Below, one piece after another: positions 20,464-20,645 of a DNA stretch of 20,645 bases; the first letter of the stretch is position 1, and each line of letters starts with the position of its first letter. Where the stretch lies: the IMG/VR virus record IMGVR_UViG_3300044623_000172, positions 1-20,645 of that record, one strand, 5' to 3'. The DNA comes from a virus. Under the pieces are notes generated by a model. The model saw only the letters and a list, made by a program, of their open reading frames with translations. It was not told the origin of the DNA and ran no database searches. The translations under genes and the position numbers were made by a program.

Positions 20464-20645
20464 TTATTTAGGACGACGAGATGCTCTGATAGTTCTCTGG
20501 TATTTACGATCCCACTTGGCAATCTGCTGCATTAGTTTAGGAATTGCAGCGTTATTACGATAGTCGTAATTGAATGCTTTGAGGATGTAATTGAGAGTGG
20601 AAGAATCTTTAGAGTTCTTGGCTCTATTGATTAGTTCTTCTGTGG
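20464..20645 (-). CDS. C-terminal end of a gene running in from the right, function unknown
   Basis: The last 59 codons of a minus-strand gene, stop TAA at 20464-20466, open at the right edge. The visible part is basic and helical (SSTLNYILKAFNYDYRNNAA, then AKWDRKYQRTIRASRRPK), ending in a Lys/Arg-rich tail. Codon use and the tight 29-nt spacing to the next gene fit the rest of the block. Too little is present to assign a family. Confidence 0.75.
   Translation of the reverse strand, partial: TEELINRAKNSKDSSTLNYILKAFNYDYRNNAAIPKLMQQIAKWDRKYQRTIRASRRPK
20465..20471 (-). promoter_or_regulatory. possible late promoter element (CTAAATA) for the 303-aa gene
   Basis: CTAAATA overlapping the stop codon of the upstream gene, part of the 10-mer CCTAAATAAT also seen at 15807-15816. 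The predicted leader is ~25 nt and contains AGGA. Confidence 0.38.

Noticed and set aside
1-20645. tRNA genes, CRISPR, insertion sequences, integrase or att sites
   Set aside because: Gaps between genes are almost all under 60 bp and the largest (6262-6376) is filled by a terminator and promoter; no cloverleaf or terminal repeats were seen.

Overview
The window reads as part of a tailed-phage genome, most likely a T4-like (myovirus-type) phage of a marine Gram-negative bacterium. The evidence is a dense, AT-rich, entirely minus-strand gene order with ATGA/GTGA/TAATG junctions; a phage-type primase, ThyX and class I ribonucleotide reductase block; a two-protein spanin set, which implies a host with an outer membrane; a tail-spike-like protein; and large, charged, modular proteins of the kind found in T4-like marine phages. 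No capsid, terminase or sheath gene lies in the window, so the T4-like assignment is inference. The host cannot be named from this sequence.

Transcription runs right to left. Right part (20645 to about 10855), the 'payload' region: the end of an unknown gene; two neighbouring proteins sharing a PD-(D/E)XK-like core (303 and 412 aa); a consensus sigma70-type promoter whose predicted +1 is the first ATG of a 602-aa protein, itself a ligase-like covalent nucleotidyltransferase fused to an HxGH-type adenylyl/cytidylyltransferase; a lipoprotein; a 78-aa protein; a 740-aa multi-module protein with a second, degenerate HxGH-type domain; a small DUF6321-like protein; a Dps/ferritin-like protein with an intact ferroxidase site; and a 627-aa modular protein with an EF-hand.

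Five of these proteins start with peptides resembling the T4 capsid-targeting sequence (M-x-x-[FY]-x-x-[FL]-[LI]-x-E), which T4 uses to pack internal proteins into the prohead and which gp21 protease removes after [LI]-x-E. The 627-aa protein also has five internal acidic linkers, each holding an [LI]-x-E site. My main hypothesis is that this region encodes a set of capsid-packaged, protease-matured enzymes and modules delivered with the DNA.

Middle part (10825 to 6377): a mosaic beta-rich virion protein ending at a strong terminator; two conserved phage proteins of unknown function; a lysis-associated group (i-spanin, o-spanin lipoprotein, XhlA-like coiled-coil/membrane protein); and a tail-spike-like protein with an Mtd-like N-terminal module. 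It ends at a perfect hairpin terminator followed at once by a consensus promoter.

Left part (6261 to 1), the replication and nucleotide operon: DNA primase, flavin-dependent thymidylate synthase, NrdA, NrdB, an acyl-lipid/acyl-CoA desaturase (probable host-derived auxiliary metabolic gene), a 48-aa zinc-ribbon protein, a GIY-YIG-like nuclease, and the N-terminal part of a membrane/coiled-coil protein running off the left edge. No tRNA, CRISPR array, insertion sequence or integrase was seen.
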